Assembly: GCA_018136815.1 (NCBI GenBank)
Contig: CM030934.1
Location: 6,964,573 to 7,028,572 of the forward strand
DNA: 64,000 nucleotides
DNA from: Isochrysis galbana
Lineage: Eukaryota; Haptophyta; Isochrysidales; Isochrysidaceae
Direction of reading: 5' to 3'
Position 1 is the stretch's first letter. Each line of letters begins with the position of its first letter. Below the pieces are notes generated by a model, which worked only from the letters and a program-made list of their open reading frames with translations, was not told the DNA's origin and searched no databases. The translations under genes were made by a program, and so were the position numbers. Below are positions 21,716-32,261 of the stretch, piece by piece.

Positions 21716-23294
21716 TCCTACCAGAGAGGTTCGCTCGCTCGCTCGGCTCTCTTGTGAATCTTCTGGACGGCAGGAGAGGGACATATACTAAAGTACAAAG
21801 TCTTAAGTGGTCAGTAAATTCCTATCTAGCACCAGTGTACTTCCCCCTGCTTGATTGTTGATTGATATTGGGCCCCCAGAAAGGACTAGAGCACTAGAGC
21901 TAGAGTCCTTGTAAAAAGGCCTGGTACATCGGCAACAATGTGCTAGCCAGGCCGTGGAAGTCTTCTTGCGCGCGATCGTGCGAGCAGCGCCCCAGTAGCG
22001 GTCGCGATGCGCATGGTCATAGAATAAAATTTTTTTCCAACTGGGAAGGTGCTGGTCCGAAGTTTTTTCTTCAGTGAAGGTGCAGGTGAAGGTGAGAGTG
22101 CAGGAACTGCAGGTGCAGGTGAAGACACGGTGAACGGGGCGCGCTGGGCGGCCAGTAGCCCGCCAAGGAGGCTGTTGATCGTGCTCGCGTGGGATTGCAA
22201 GTTGAGAGCCACAATTGATCAAGTGGTGGGGCACACCACCCATGTTATCGGAAAAAATAAGCAGGCACCTGCACTGCACGCACACACCTTCACTCCAACT
22301 GCAACTGCGGCATCGACGCCACATACAGCTGCGGAGCGCGCGCGCGCACATCGAAGCCCGCGCGCACACACCCGTTCTATTCAAAACAAGATCCTCAAGC
22401 TGATTCATTCACTCATGCGGACATGGGAAGCGCAGCAACGGAAGTGCAGCAGCAACAGATTAGCCCCGCGCTAAACGCATGAAGTGCACTCCAGCGGGGG
22501 GCGGGGGGCCCATTTTCAGAGGCTGGGCACGTTGTTGTCGCTGTCGCTCGAACATGCTCCCTCCCTTGTTTCACCCTGCTGCGTTTTCTCGTGCTGTTCG
22601 TCCGTCTCGACTCCGGCTTCGGATTCCAGACGCGTGCGCTCCCTGCCGATCTTGTAGAAGAAGACAGCCAACACTGTGCGAGCAGTGCTTGCGCCAGACC
22701 TGTGGTACATGCGAGACAGTAGCACGTGGGCGTCACCAATCTCGTTGAACACAGCGGGCCACTCTCGCAAGCTGCAGCACTCCCGCAACACTGGGAATGC
22801 GTGACGCTAAGCCTTCGCCTTCTGAAGGAGCCCAGCCGGAGAGCGCCTGACTCACCACTGGTTGTCAAATCTGCGACACCACTGACTTCGGGCGCTCGAC
22901 TGGCGACCTCTACGGCCTCAGCAGCATCCTCGCAGTTTGTCGCTGCAGCACTCCAGCTACCCCGGGAGTGCGCAACTCTACCCCTTCGCCGTCTGAAGGA
23001 GCCTAGGCCCCACACATGACCATGAATGCAAGCCGGGGCGCTCAGATGACCCGCCCGCCCGCCCCCGGGCTTTGCCGGGGTCTCTGCAGGGCCTGCAGGG
23101 ACATCTTCACCTGCGTCTTCACCTGCGTCGGCGAGCGGCATCGGCCAGCGGCTCAGTGCAGGTGCGCATCTTCCCAGTTGGAATTTTATTTTACTATAGG
23201 CCCACATGACCGTGCGATCTCTTTTGCAAGTGGAAGAGGGAAAGGCGCATCGCCGCGCTCACCTCTTCCTCTTCGGCGTTGCACATGGAGCTTG
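21716..23294. other. Repeat-rich intergenic region
   Basis: Contains GGTGCAGGTGAA-type short tandem runs (22070-22130). Two imperfect copies of a 65-base block (about 22770-22835 and 22941-23008) share CTGCAGCACTCC and CTTCGCC(T/G)TCTGAAGGAGCC. No gene with domain-like sequence was found. Confidence 0.4.
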
Positions 23295-24520
23295 GGTCGT
23301 ATCACAGGGTGTCTTGTGCCATTGCTCCCGGCGCGAGCCCCGGCGGCGGTGAGAGAGCGGCGCGCCGCGCCGCCATCGCGCTACGCCATGACAAGATGAT
23401 TAAAAGATACCTAGGGGGCACTGCCACACAAGGCACACTAACGGTATAGAACCACAAATGGCACAAGACACCCTGTGATACCCCCTCCTAAGCGGAGTAC
23501 GGATGGGATCCGAATGACGCTTACACAAATTCAACACAAACAAATGTCAAATGTGGATGGAAAAGCAAGTTGCAACTTGGCCAACAAAAAGGACCAATCT
23601 TTCCCAAAGGGACAATTCCTCCCAGCAGAGGAGAAGAGAGGGAAGAGAGACGAGACAGCGGTGCAGCCGAGCGGTGAGAAGGACCTTGGCTGACCCTCCC
23701 AGCCGGGGAGGAGAGAGACAACGGTGCAGCCGAGGTTAAAGTTAAAGTGACAAACCCTGCCAGTGGGGGAGGAGAGAGAGAGAATACGGCGCAGCCGAGC
23801 CGGTCAGATGGACCAACCCTCCCGCCAGTTGGGGAGGAGAGAGAAGGGACGGCAGTGCAACAACGCAGCCGAGCCGGTCAGATGGACCGACCCTCCCAGT
23901 AGGGGAGGAGAGAGAAAGTACGGCAGCGCAACGAAAAAGAGGCCCAGCGGGACCCCAACTCTCCCAGACAAAAGGAAGGGGGAGAGGTGGAGAGAAAGAG
24001 AAAGAGGGGCACTCACCCAGACGGGGCACTCGCCCAGCAATGAATGGATCGAGCAGCGATCAACAGGGGCAGCTCGCGCGAGCGCGCGCGAGCGAGGCGA
24101 GGCAATGCGGGCAAGGGGTGCAAACAAGCAAGGATCAATGAGATCCATCCCCTCCCGAGCAAGGGGCCCAGAGGGACCAGCTCTCCCAGAGGGGGAGAAA
24201 GAGAGGGAGAGAGGAGGGCTTGCTACCATGCGTCGCCATGCAGCCATGCAGCCCAAAGCGACTGCGCGAGCGCGCGCAGCTCGCGGCGGTCCGCGAGAGT
24301 CGGCTCAGCAAGCCCAGCCCTGCCCCTCTACCTGGGTGGGAGCTCCATATCGCCGGGAGCCCGCAGCGCGAGCCCCGGCGGCGGTGAGAGAGCGGCGCGC
24401 CGCGCCGCCATCGCGCTACGCCATGACAAGATGATTAAAAGATACCTAGGGGGCACTGCCACACAAGGCACACTAACGGTATAGAACCACAAATGGCACA
24501 AGACACCCTGTGATAGGTCG
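23295..24520. mobile_element. Non-autonomous DNA transposon with 24-bp perfect TIRs
   Basis: The left terminus at 23300-23323 begins TATCACAGGGTGTCTTGTGC and the right terminus at 24492-24515 is its exact 24-base reverse complement. Both ends are flanked by GGTCG (23295-23299, 24516-24520), a putative 5-bp target duplication; a TA duplication with shorter TIRs is the alternative reading. The terminal 150 bases, including a complete right TIR, are repeated inside (23331-23480 matches 24366-24515). Between the copies lies a minisatellite (23640-23930) of about 55-base units containing GCAGCCGAGCCGGTCAGATG and GGGGAGGAGAGAGA. No transposase frame was found. Confidence 0.75.
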
Positions 24521-25222
24521 GTTCGCTCTCTTGCTCTTAGGTTGCACCTTCATAGATAGATGTTGAAGTTGCACACGGACCCCAATTAGCAATTCGTTAA
24601 GGGAGGACGAGTCCCTGAAATGAGGGATAAGGGGTGGCTTGTTGCCGGTCCACGACCCTCCAACCTCGATCCAAAGTGTGGGAGTGTGGGTGCTCCTAAA
24701 GTTTGATACCAAAATGGGGGGCACGGGGTAAAAAAAAGTACTAGACCTCAGGTTGCACCTTCTCGTGTGCTGTGTGCGTGTGCGCGGCATGCGATTACGT
24801 GGTTCAAGTTCAAACTCACAATTCACAATTCACGGCTTCCTCGCATAGCTTGAGAGAATATCTTATTGCATGAAGTTGGACTAATGAAGCTGGGGGAATA
24901 ATAACGCACGGCGCTGCCAAATGCGCTTATCCAATATGAGCTGACCGGAAACAAACAGCGGGCTTGGTGGTACAGCAGGCAAATGCTCGTCAATGGCCAC
25001 ACCCTAGCCGGTCAACGCTTTGGCGTGGGCATTGATGAGGTTCGGAGGTCAATACAAATGAGGTCACCATGACACTATCGGCTGATAGGGCTCTACCTTG
25101 CCATGCACGATCGCGCCTTCCTTGCCTCGTCCAACGGTCAAGCTGCAGTAGAAATTCTTACCTGGCAAGTAGTATTCTCACCTGGCAACAAGCATACGGC
25201 GCCAGCCCTGTCAGAGCCCAGC
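24521..25222. other. Intergenic, no supported gene
   Basis: Moderately AT-rich spacer. GGTTGCACCTTC occurs twice (24540 and 24752). No gene. Confidence 0.4.
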
Positions 25223-25537
25223 TCAGTCACTCTTAACGAGGATGTTGGCGAGGACTGTGCCGACGGAGAATGCAATAATCACAATGAGCAGCCCGTTCGG
25301 CGGCGAGCCCGTCGAGGTTGCCGTCGCCGCCAGGAACACTGAGCCAGTAAGCAGGCCGATGTAAGCGTAGCCAACTGCTGGCGATAGCCCAGAATCGTCC
25401 TCGGCCATGATGAGGGCGGGGGCGCGAGCGATAGGAACGGGGCGGGCAAGGCCAGTGGTCGGTGCGAGGCGCAGCGCCTCTGCCGTCGCTGCGCACGCTA
25501 GCAGGAGCAGTAGAGAGGGGAGGGGGGAGGAGGCCAT
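25223..25537 (-). CDS. Small plastid-targeted two-helix membrane protein, unknown function
   Basis: The 104-aa product begins with a clear signal peptide (residues 1-20, PLPSLLLLLACAATAEA), followed by a Pro/Arg/Ala-rich transit-like stretch to about residue 44, and then an acidic mature start (AEDDSGLSPAVG). Two hydrophobic helices follow (YIGLLTGSVFLAATATS and GLLIVIIAFSVGTVLANILV), separated by a short Gly/Pro turn, ending in KSD. This is the layout of a bipartite plastid-targeted thylakoid or envelope protein in an alga with a secondary plastid. I do not recognise the mature sequence. The ATG at 25537 was chosen over upstream non-ATG codons because it begins the signal peptide. Single exon. 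Confidence 0.65.
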   Translation of the reverse strand: MASSPLPSLLLLLACAATAEALRLAPTTGLARPVPIARAPALIMAEDDSGLSPAVGYAYIGLLTGSVFLAATATSTGSPPNGLLIVIIAFSVGTVLANILVKSD

Positions 25538-25985
25538 CCCGCCGAGCTTCTTGCTGCGCCGCGCGAGCACTCAGCAGCGAGCTCTGCGATCCGTACTATT
25601 GTTTTGTAGAGAAAAGTAGCTTGGCACCCATCCTTACAAATAGACGGAAAGCAGAAAGCAGGGTGTGCGTCCTGCGCCTAGATGGGAAATACGAATTTAC
25701 TCCTACCGTATTTGGCCAGAGGTCAAATACATGTATTTGACTGTACTTGAAGCGCGTCTTGGGTTACAGGCCTCGAATGTATTTATATTTGCAATGTACA
25801 ATGTATATGTTTTTGTTTTTGTATTTATTTGTATTTTGTATTTGTATTTGGCTGGAGGCCGGAGGCTAAACACAAATACATCGGAATTTGGCCGTATTTG
25901 CAGGCGCCAGCACCATATTTCCCATCTAGGGTCATGCGGGAGCAGGAAGGGAGAAAAAAATTCTTAATATTAATATCCTCACCAC
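25538..25985. other. Intergenic with TTTGTATTT microsatellite
   Basis: Bases 25790-25870 are a run of TTTGTATTT/TTTGT motifs. ATGGGAAATACG-type blocks at 25680 resemble 12570-12610 in inverse orientation. No gene. Confidence 0.4.
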
Positions 25986-26138
25986 TCACAGTGCACAGTG
26001 CCACAGTGCCACTGCACTGGGCGCGCCGGTGCCCCACTCCCACACGAGGCACGTCCACGCGCACAGGCTGTAGAGCACCCAGGGCGGGAGGAAGAGCTCC
26101 TCCGCCAGCTCCGCCACGGTGGCCGCCGGCGGCGGCAT
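25986..26138 (-). CDS. Tiny ORF, 50 aa
   Basis: An ATG frame of 50 codons (PPPAATVAELAEELFLPPW and then a Trp-rich hydrophobic stretch LYSLCAWTCLVWEWGTG) lies about 80 bases downstream of the macro-like gene fragment on the same strand. It could be a degenerate 3' exon or an independent micro-ORF. Evidence is weak. Confidence 0.2.
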   Translation of the reverse strand: MPPPAATVAELAEELFLPPWVLYSLCAWTCLVWEWGTGAPSAVALWHCAL

Positions 26139-26220
26139 TGGCGCCCGCTCGCGCGCGGGGGGGGGGGGGGGGGGGGGGGCACGAGGGTGTGCCTCCCCCG
26201 GAATCTGATTGCGCGCGCGC

Positions 26221-26655
26221 TCACGCGAGGGCGGCCTTCCAGAAGTCGACCTCGCGCGCGCTCCCTTCCCACGCGAGGACGCGCACCTCGACGCCCGCGC
26301 GGCGCAGGGCGGCGCGGTGGGTGTAGACCGCGCGGCGCACGGCGACTGCGATCGACTTGTGCGAGTTGCAGAAGAGGCCCCCGCCGAGCGGCATGAGCAG
26401 CACCTCGCAGGGGCCCCTCCGGCACGCGATGAGGAGGGCGGCGGCGTACTGGGCCGCGAGGACCTCGGCGGCGAGCTGGTGGCGGCCTTCGTTCCGGTGG
26501 CCTCGCCCGAGGGGGACGGCGGAGGCGTACACGAGGTCGCACCGCTCGCGCCGCCGCGCGGGGGACGCGAGGGGCCCCGTGGCGGGGACGCCGAGCGCGC
26601 CGAGCACGCTGATGCGCGCCACGGTCACGTCCTCGGGGGGCAGCTCTCCCCCCCC
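26221..26655 (-). pseudogene. Macro-domain-like protein, 5'-truncated
   Basis: The open frame (about 140 aa) lacks an ATG: the first in-frame codons follow a TAG inside the poly-C end of a neighbouring repeat. Recognisable blocks are DVTVARISVLGALGVP, RCDLVYASAVPLG, AQYAAALLIA and EVLLMPLGGGLFCNSHKSI. This pattern (VYASAVP ... LxPLGGGxFxN) belongs to an algal/protist family related to ADP-ribose-binding macro domains, with the Gly-rich loop before the Phe-x-Asn. The C-terminus appears complete (DFWKAALA, stop). The 5' end abuts the inverted-terminal-repeat element at 26644-27040, so the gene was probably cut by that insertion. Family assignment is from memory of the pattern. Confidence 0.45.
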
Positions 26656-27040
26656 CTACCCCTTACGCGGAAGGTTGTCAGATTCACCCGTGTAAAGGTG
26701 GCGTATACAATAAAACCCCCCGTTTCTTGCCCCCTGTTCTTGCGGAAATGGAGACGTGTCGGCTCGCTCGTGCAGCCCTTCCCGCCGAGTGGAGCAGCCG
26801 GCGATGGGTGTCTACACCGGGCAGTGGGTCTTTGCGCCCGACGAGGAGACCTCCATCCGCACCGACCTGCTGACGCAGCGACCCTCCCTTTCCCGTGCGT
26901 GGGTTGGGGGTCTGACGCAGCATGCTCGCTCGCGCAGCCTGAAGGGCGCAGCGTCCCACACAGTGGGCACTTTTTTTGTAAACGACATTGTTGTACATTA
27001 TGTTGAAATCTGACACCTTTCCGCGTGAGGGGGAGGGGGG
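26644..27040. mobile_element. MITE-like element with imperfect TIRs
   Basis: CCCCTTACGCGGAAGG followed by TTGTCAGATT at 26659-26684 matches, inverted, the sequence at 27007-27032 with about four differences (CCCCTCACGCGGAAAGG then TGTCAGATT). C-rich outer flanks extend the symmetry. The interior has no transposase. It sits at the broken 5' end of the macro-like frame. Confidence 0.6.
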
Positions 27041-27123
27041 AAACCAAACAACTTTCTGGCGGAGTCGGCTCGCTCGTGCAGCCTTCTCCGCCGAGTGGTG
27101 AATTTCGAGATGAAAATCGGCGA

Positions 27124-27262
27124 ACCTGGACTTGAGCCCAGGGAGAATCCGAATCTGCACGCCTTGCGCGACCAGGCGAACATAGAAGACGGTATATAAC
27201 GAAGAAGGCTCGTACTCGTGCCGAAATATTCATGCCAAAAGGCCTGAATACAACAGTGAGCT
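27124..27262 (-). repeat. SINE-like dispersed repeat with tRNA-like promoter boxes, copy 1
   Basis: About 135 bases match 63324-63450 at high identity. On the minus strand TGGTCGCGCAAGG resembles a Pol III A box, and GGCTCAAGTCC about 30 bases later resembles the B box (consensus GGTTCGANTCC). A TATATA lies upstream. This looks tRNA-derived. Confidence 0.45.
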
Positions 27263-27535
27263 ACCGAAGAATGAAGAATTTCTGTTCCTGCCAATAGCAA
27301 TAGCAAGCTAGTATTGCGCAATAGCAATAGCAATAGCACCGATGGCCGGTGGAAATAACGGCCCCCGATAGTTACCTGAAGCCAAAACCCGAACCGCCCT
27401 AGGCTCCCACCCACCATGAGCTACCAAACACTAGAGTAACTTATTCTCATTCGTTTTCCCCACGGGTTTTTTTTCCCTTGAGGTGGCGAGGTGGCCATTC
27501 TCATCCGTATCTTTTATATTTGTTAGCAGCCCCCA
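27263..27535. repeat. CAATAG microsatellite and spacer
   Basis: CAATAG units run in two short arrays at 27292-27345. The remainder is unremarkable. Confidence 0.5.
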
Positions 27536-27540
27536 TACAC

Positions 27541-27840
27541 AACGATCGTTATAACGACAGGGTCATGGAGCGCGCCACGCTCCCCTCCTCTCTCTCCGCC
27601 CACCCTACCGCGCCGGCCGACCAAGTGATGGCCGACGCCCGACGCCACGCAACCTCAGTGCCCTCATCCTGGGACCCCGCCCATCCAGGTGGCCGCGAGC
27701 CGCCCCTCGCCACACGCACAGAGCCTCGCACGGCCCAACAACAACTCCCACACACCACACCACCCACACCAGCCCGAGGCCCTCAAAGCCAAAGCCTTCT
27801 GGCGGCGCCTCGCCGACAAGCTATACTAGATAAAAAAAGT
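27541..27840 (+). mobile_element. Copy of the hairpin-ATGGAGCGCGC repeat family
   Basis: AACGATCGTT-AT-AACGACAG precedes GGTC and the ATG at 27565, which opens MERATLPSSLSAHPTAPAD. The frame continues for about 139 codons without a recognisable domain. It appears to be the 5' end of a retroelement ORF. Confidence 0.5.
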
Positions 27841-27954
27841 AACCACCTTCGCGCCCATACCCACGAACTTATCCATACTACTACTAGAATTATATGATTT
27901 CTTTGATCTGTGAATCGCCGACTCGCACGCCGTCCGGTGCGTCTTGTTGTGTGG

Positions 27955-28208
27955 ACGGCGGTCCCTCCTTTCCCCTCTCTCTTCCCTCTCTCTCTCTCTC
28001 CCCCTCTCTCTTCTCCCGCTCTCCCTCTCCGTCTCTCCTCCGGCCTCATCATCTCTGACTCACTTTATATCTTGTTCTCTTCCCCTCTTCTTCTACTCCT
28101 CTCTCTCTCTTCCTCTCTTCTCCCTCCCCTCCTCGCCTGCCCTCCTCGCCCCTCTCTCTCCGCTCCTCCCCTCTTCCTCCTCTTCCGCCCTCCCCTCCTC
28201 ACCCTTGA
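27955..28208 (+). promoter_or_regulatory. CT-rich leader of the Cys-rich membrane protein gene
   Basis: About 245 bases of CTCTCTCCC-type tract run to within eight bases of the ATG at 28209. Confidence 0.4.
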
Positions 28209-28793
28209 ATGAGCTGTGGCAGGCTTCTGCTCCGTCTTCTTACCCTGGGAGCTCAGCTCTGGCCGGCGCGGGCGGGCATGTGCCGCTGCTCATGCTGCTC
28301 CTTCGAGCGGGTCGGCGAAGAGTGTGAACCGCAGTACATGGGTGGCGACGACCTTGCCCACTGCTCGAAGAGCTGCACGATTGGCTTCTGCGCTCAATCC
28401 TTCCCGCGGTCATGCCCAAGCGGCCCAACGTCGGGCGGGGAAGCAGGGCTTGGCGGGCACATGTCAGCGACGTGCGACAGATTTGAGCACGGGCTAGAAA
28501 GCATTGATGTCAGCCCTGCTGAGCTTAGAGCGATTGTCCCGGTCATTGCCCTCGTGCTTTTGTGCATGTGCTCGTGGTGCTGCCTGTGCTGTTGCTGCAG
28601 CTCACAGGCAGAGCCTAACTTCGTTGAGTCCTATCCGCTGGCCTTTAGCACACCTTACGCTACATTCCCACTGAGTTGTCAAGCAAGGACACATCCTATT
28701 GGAGGAAGCACATATGGAAGGTATATCGGCTCGAAGAGACGGATCACCGATGGATCCATCTGGCCTACGCCACTATCGAATGGAGAGCCGTAA
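28209..28793 (+). CDS. Cys-rich secreted or type I membrane protein
   Basis: The ATG at 28209 gives 194 aa. Residues 1-23 form a signal peptide (SCGRLLLRLLTLGAQLWPARA). Residues 24-100 carry a dense Cys pattern (CRCSCCSF, EECEP, HCSKSC, GFCAQSFPRSCPSG), reminiscent of small Cys-rich ectodomains found in ciliates and algae. A hydrophobic helix at about 118-138 (IVPVIALVLLCMCSWCCLCCCC) ends in a palmitoylation-like Cys cluster, so a single-pass surface protein is likely. After residue about 157 the sequence loses character, and a splice site there (near 28680) is possible, so the C-terminus is uncertain. Function unknown. The start follows the CT-rich leader seen for other genes here. Confidence 0.6.
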   Translation: MSCGRLLLRLLTLGAQLWPARAGMCRCSCCSFERVGEECEPQYMGGDDLAHCSKSCTIGFCAQSFPRSCPSGPTSGGEAGLGGHMSATCDRFEHGLESIDVSPAELRAIVPVIALVLLCMCSWCCLCCCCSSQAEPNFVESYPLAFSTPYATFPLSCQARTHPIGGSTYGRYIGSKRRITDGSIWPTPLSNGEP

Positions 28794-29819
28794 TGAATGC
28801 TAGGAGGTTACTCTGGGCGACGAATGTGTGTCCGAAGTGTATCTCCTCAGGGGCTACATTCGTCATGCTGTACTTCTCGCCGACGTGCAAGCATGTGCGC
28901 CACGTGAACTACGCATGCCCATCTAAACTGTAGCGACTATCTTCTCGCGCCTCCCTGCATTCCGTGTGCCCTCTTTTTCTACACTTTCGCGTACAATAGA
29001 TGAGCCCTTGCAGGTTCACGTGCACTGTCCACGCCACATCCGCGACCAACACCCCATTCTGGCAACACTTGCCAGGGTATCCCAACGCTCCATCAATGCG
29101 GGCATGATCGCCAAAGACCAAAGCTCTTGCGAGCTTCACACGAAGTGCCATTAAGGTACCTCCAGCGTGATCCTCATGCTGTTGGCCAATGGTGCGCCTC
29201 CACCGCTCGCCGGCTGATTCAGCTCGCACGGCAAACGCCTTGCCACTTTACAAAGTGCGCTTGCTTGCTGCTGTTGCTGCCGCCTTGCGCCTTGCTCTCG
29301 TATACTCTTGCCCTCTGACTTCCACGGACCACCATCTATTGCTCTGTTGCCAAACTTTGGTCAGTTGATGGCTGTGTCCAGCGTGAGCATATGCATTTGC
29401 GTGCTGCAAGACGCGTGAAATAGTGCTCTCAAAATCAGCAAAAGGCGCGGGCCGCTGCGCCCCGCCAAAAAAATCCACGCCGCGCATGCGACCGTGGACC
29501 CCACTTGCTATCCCGCCCCCCTCCTTCCTCCCCGTGTGTACCTCTAGCTAGTGCAATTATGCTCCATCCCTCCTGCTCCTCCTGCCCTCTTCATTGGGCA
29601 AAGCGGGCGAGGACACGTGCGGCGTGCGGCTCGCCTGTCCTGCGCTTGAGGAGCGAGGCTAAGGCGAGAAGCGTTCATTAGTTTGTTGTTATTTGGCCCC
29701 AACATGCTAGCATGAAGATGAGGAGCTTCCTTCCTGGTATCCTCTAAAAAAAAACTTCTGAAGATTCAGGGCTACACACCTACTAGTTGCGGGACTCCCC
29801 TTCGCTAACTACACCGCCC
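28794..29819. other. Intergenic, no supported gene
   Basis: Includes CTGAAGATTCAGGGCTA at 29757, shared with 35613, a trace of a dispersed repeat. Nothing else is recognisable. Confidence 0.4.
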
Positions 29820-31590
29820 TTATCTTCCCTCCCTCCACCTCTTCCCCTGCCCCCCTTCTTTCCTTTTTCTTCGGTTTCCGGGGCCCGGCCTCGGTGCGCT
29901 ACCTGAGGCCTGGTTCAGAGTGTGGGGTCCGGGCAGGCCTTTTGAGTTTGTCGCTGTTGTCGTGTGTGTCTGTCTGGTCTCACTTTGTTTGTTTGGGTTA
30001 TGTCTAGGTTCCATTGTCTCTGTCATCAACTTTGATTGGTGTGACGGTTTTTCAATCTCCTTTGTTCCCTTGTTCCTTGGTCCCCTCGACAGCGTGTGCA
30101 ATCCTCAGCTTGGAGGCTAGTTCCACTAGCTCCGCGCTGGGCTTAAGTCCGCCTTTGTCGTTCCTATTGAAAACGGGTCTCAAGTCGTTCATGTCTATCC
30201 TTTTCTTAGGCTGTCTTCCCATGCCCGCTTGGGCGGTTCTCGCCGAGTCGGTTTCTTGTGCGAAGAGGAGTGCTTTACTTAGTGTGGTGTATCTCTCTAT
30301 TATTCTTATTAGTATTGATTCTTCCGAGAAGTTTATGCCGTCGTAGTGTATCCTATAGAAGTCCGTGATTATGTATCTCCACGCTAGTAGGTATAGTACG
30401 TATATCACTTTCGGGGCGTCTCCCTTTGGGTAAATGAATAGGTTGTCTACAATGGTTTCTTCTCTGCTCCTTTCTATCTTAGGTGTGAAGCGTGCGACTT
30501 TATTCAGCTCGCCTAGTATGTTGGTTATCCCGGGGCACTCACTTAGGTGTGTCGAGGATTCGTCTGTTTCCCCACATATGCGGCACGTGTTGGCCCTGTC
30601 CGGAAAGCGGTTGTACGTGCCCACTCGTCTGTGTGTGATATGTTTGAAGTGTAGGTGCATGTCCCTCGCCGTTACCATTGGCGAGGTGTATAGCCTCGCC
30701 AGGTGCGCCCATGTATCCCCGGGTATTTGGAGTTTTTCCTCCCATTTGGCCGGCCCTGTGAGGCGTTTGCGTTTGCGGTCTTTCCGCTGGAGAGCCTCGG
30801 TTAGATGTTCTACTCCAGTGCCGTCTAGCGGCGTTTTGCCGTCAAGCGTGTACTCGTCCGCTAGCGGGTATTCTAGTCTTTTGTTGGTTTCGTATCCTTC
30901 TCCCCATTGCGCCGGTGGGGATGTGTCTAGATTTTTGGGTGCGGCCGGTAGTCTATTCCCGATTATGGTGTGCCTAGGTATGAGAGCTCCGCCTCATACC
31001 ACATTCCCTTGAGTTTCGCGTAGTATTCTCCGTCTAACGTGATACGTAGTTCGGGCTGTGGTTCCTCCGGGTCTTGTTGGTTGCCGGTTATTATATCTCG
31101 CCGTGTAGGTGCGCTTTCCGTTCCGGACGCGCTTTCCGCCGTCATCAATTTCGCCGTGGCGTGGCTAACTAGTGTATCCCACGTTTCCAAGATTGGTCTC
31201 TTGGGATATATTCTCCCTGAAATTGTATATACGTGTCGTTGTTTCTGAGGTATTGCGCGCATTCTTCGCTGCTACAGGGCGTGTTCGCTTCGTGGTCTTT
31301 GAAAACGTTATGTAGGGCGTTGCATTCTAGCTTGTTCCATAGCTTTGCCCACGTGGGGTTCAGCTTGGGGCCCGGGTGCGTTGGGCTGCCCCACATGGGT
31401 TGTGAGAGTGCTCCTTCCCTGCTCACTTTTAGGGACGTGAGTTCTAGTTCGCGGATGTTGTTTAGCGCCTGTTTCCAGAACGCAGGGAGTTTGCTTGTGC
31501 CCGCAATTCCGTCGGTGAGTTTGTTCGCGGGGGCGAAATAGAGTGGAATCGCTCGCAACCAATCTCGGAGCGCGTCTGCGTTACATTAAA
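29820..31590 (-). mobile_element. 5'-truncated LINE (non-LTR retrotransposon), C-terminal part
   Basis: Minus-strand frames form the C-terminal end of a reverse-transcriptase polyprotein. The piece at 31558-31169 includes FWKQALNNIRELEL and GALSQPMWGS, typical of the region after the RT. The piece at 31262-30963 continues it after a frameshift. The piece from about 30900 to 30052 carries HRRVGTYNRFPDRANTC and CRICGETDESSTHLSECPG, the zinc-binding knuckle found after RT domains (zf-RVT). The RT and endonuclease themselves are missing, the usual result of 5' truncation. At least two frameshifts make it non-functional. The 3' tail to about 29820 is non-coding. Confidence 0.7.
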
Positions 31591-32260
31591 ACGGAGCCAC
31601 AACCCGAGGAGCGGGGGACCCCCCTTGCGCAAGGGGGGGTGGTAAACACTATTTTAACTTCTAAGGGTGTAAAAATAAAAAGGTTAAGATTGAGGAAATA
31701 CACCAACGTAAAGCGGTAGAAACCCCGGAAAACACCCACCTAGCATCTAACATCTAACACATATTCGACGCCCTTTGGACCCCAGAATCCCCCCCCCCCC
31801 GGAGCGCTTGTTTTATCCAAGCTTTTTAGCCAGGATAGTTCTACGAGCTCCACGATTAGACTTGGTTTCCCTTGTCTCCAGTCTACTACGGTCAAGTGCG
31901 CCTTGCCTTGCCTGAGCGCCCTAATTGCCTTGGCAGTTTGAGACGCCCAGCTTGCTTGCTTGTCGTTCCTGGCAATTTCGGTCCCGTGTCTCCCGAGTGT
32001 CCTCTAGGTTTCCTAGCAATTTCCCAGCCGATTCCCTATGTCCAGCCCGGCCTCGTAGGTTGTGGTTGAGTGTGCGGCAGTTATCCCAGCTTGTCTTCGC
32101 CTGTCTTCTCACCTGGCCCCTGAAAAGCTTCCCAATCCCAATCTCAAGCCTGAGATAGCCTGCAGAGCAGGTTCTTCCTGCATCTCCGCGCCCCTGTGTT
32201 TCCTATAGGTTACCTGACACTTTCCTCATTCCTCATTAAGGTAGAGCTGTTGCTCCCTTC
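31591..32260. other. Intergenic with a 20-base palindrome
   Basis: CCCCCCTTGCGCAAGGGGGG at about 31619-31638 is a perfect palindrome just outside the truncated LINE. The remainder holds no supported gene. Confidence 0.5.
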
Positions 32261-32261
32261 A

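Noticed and set aside
22413-23207. 264-aa minus-strand frame
   Set aside because: Includes two copies of a short DNA repeat and low-complexity sequence; no domain or signal sequence, non-convincing start.
23331-24515. The 150-bp direct repeats as LTRs of a small retrotransposon
   Set aside because: The outer ends are exact inverted repeats of each other and the left direct repeat does not reach the element's left boundary, so a TIR element with an internal duplication fits better.
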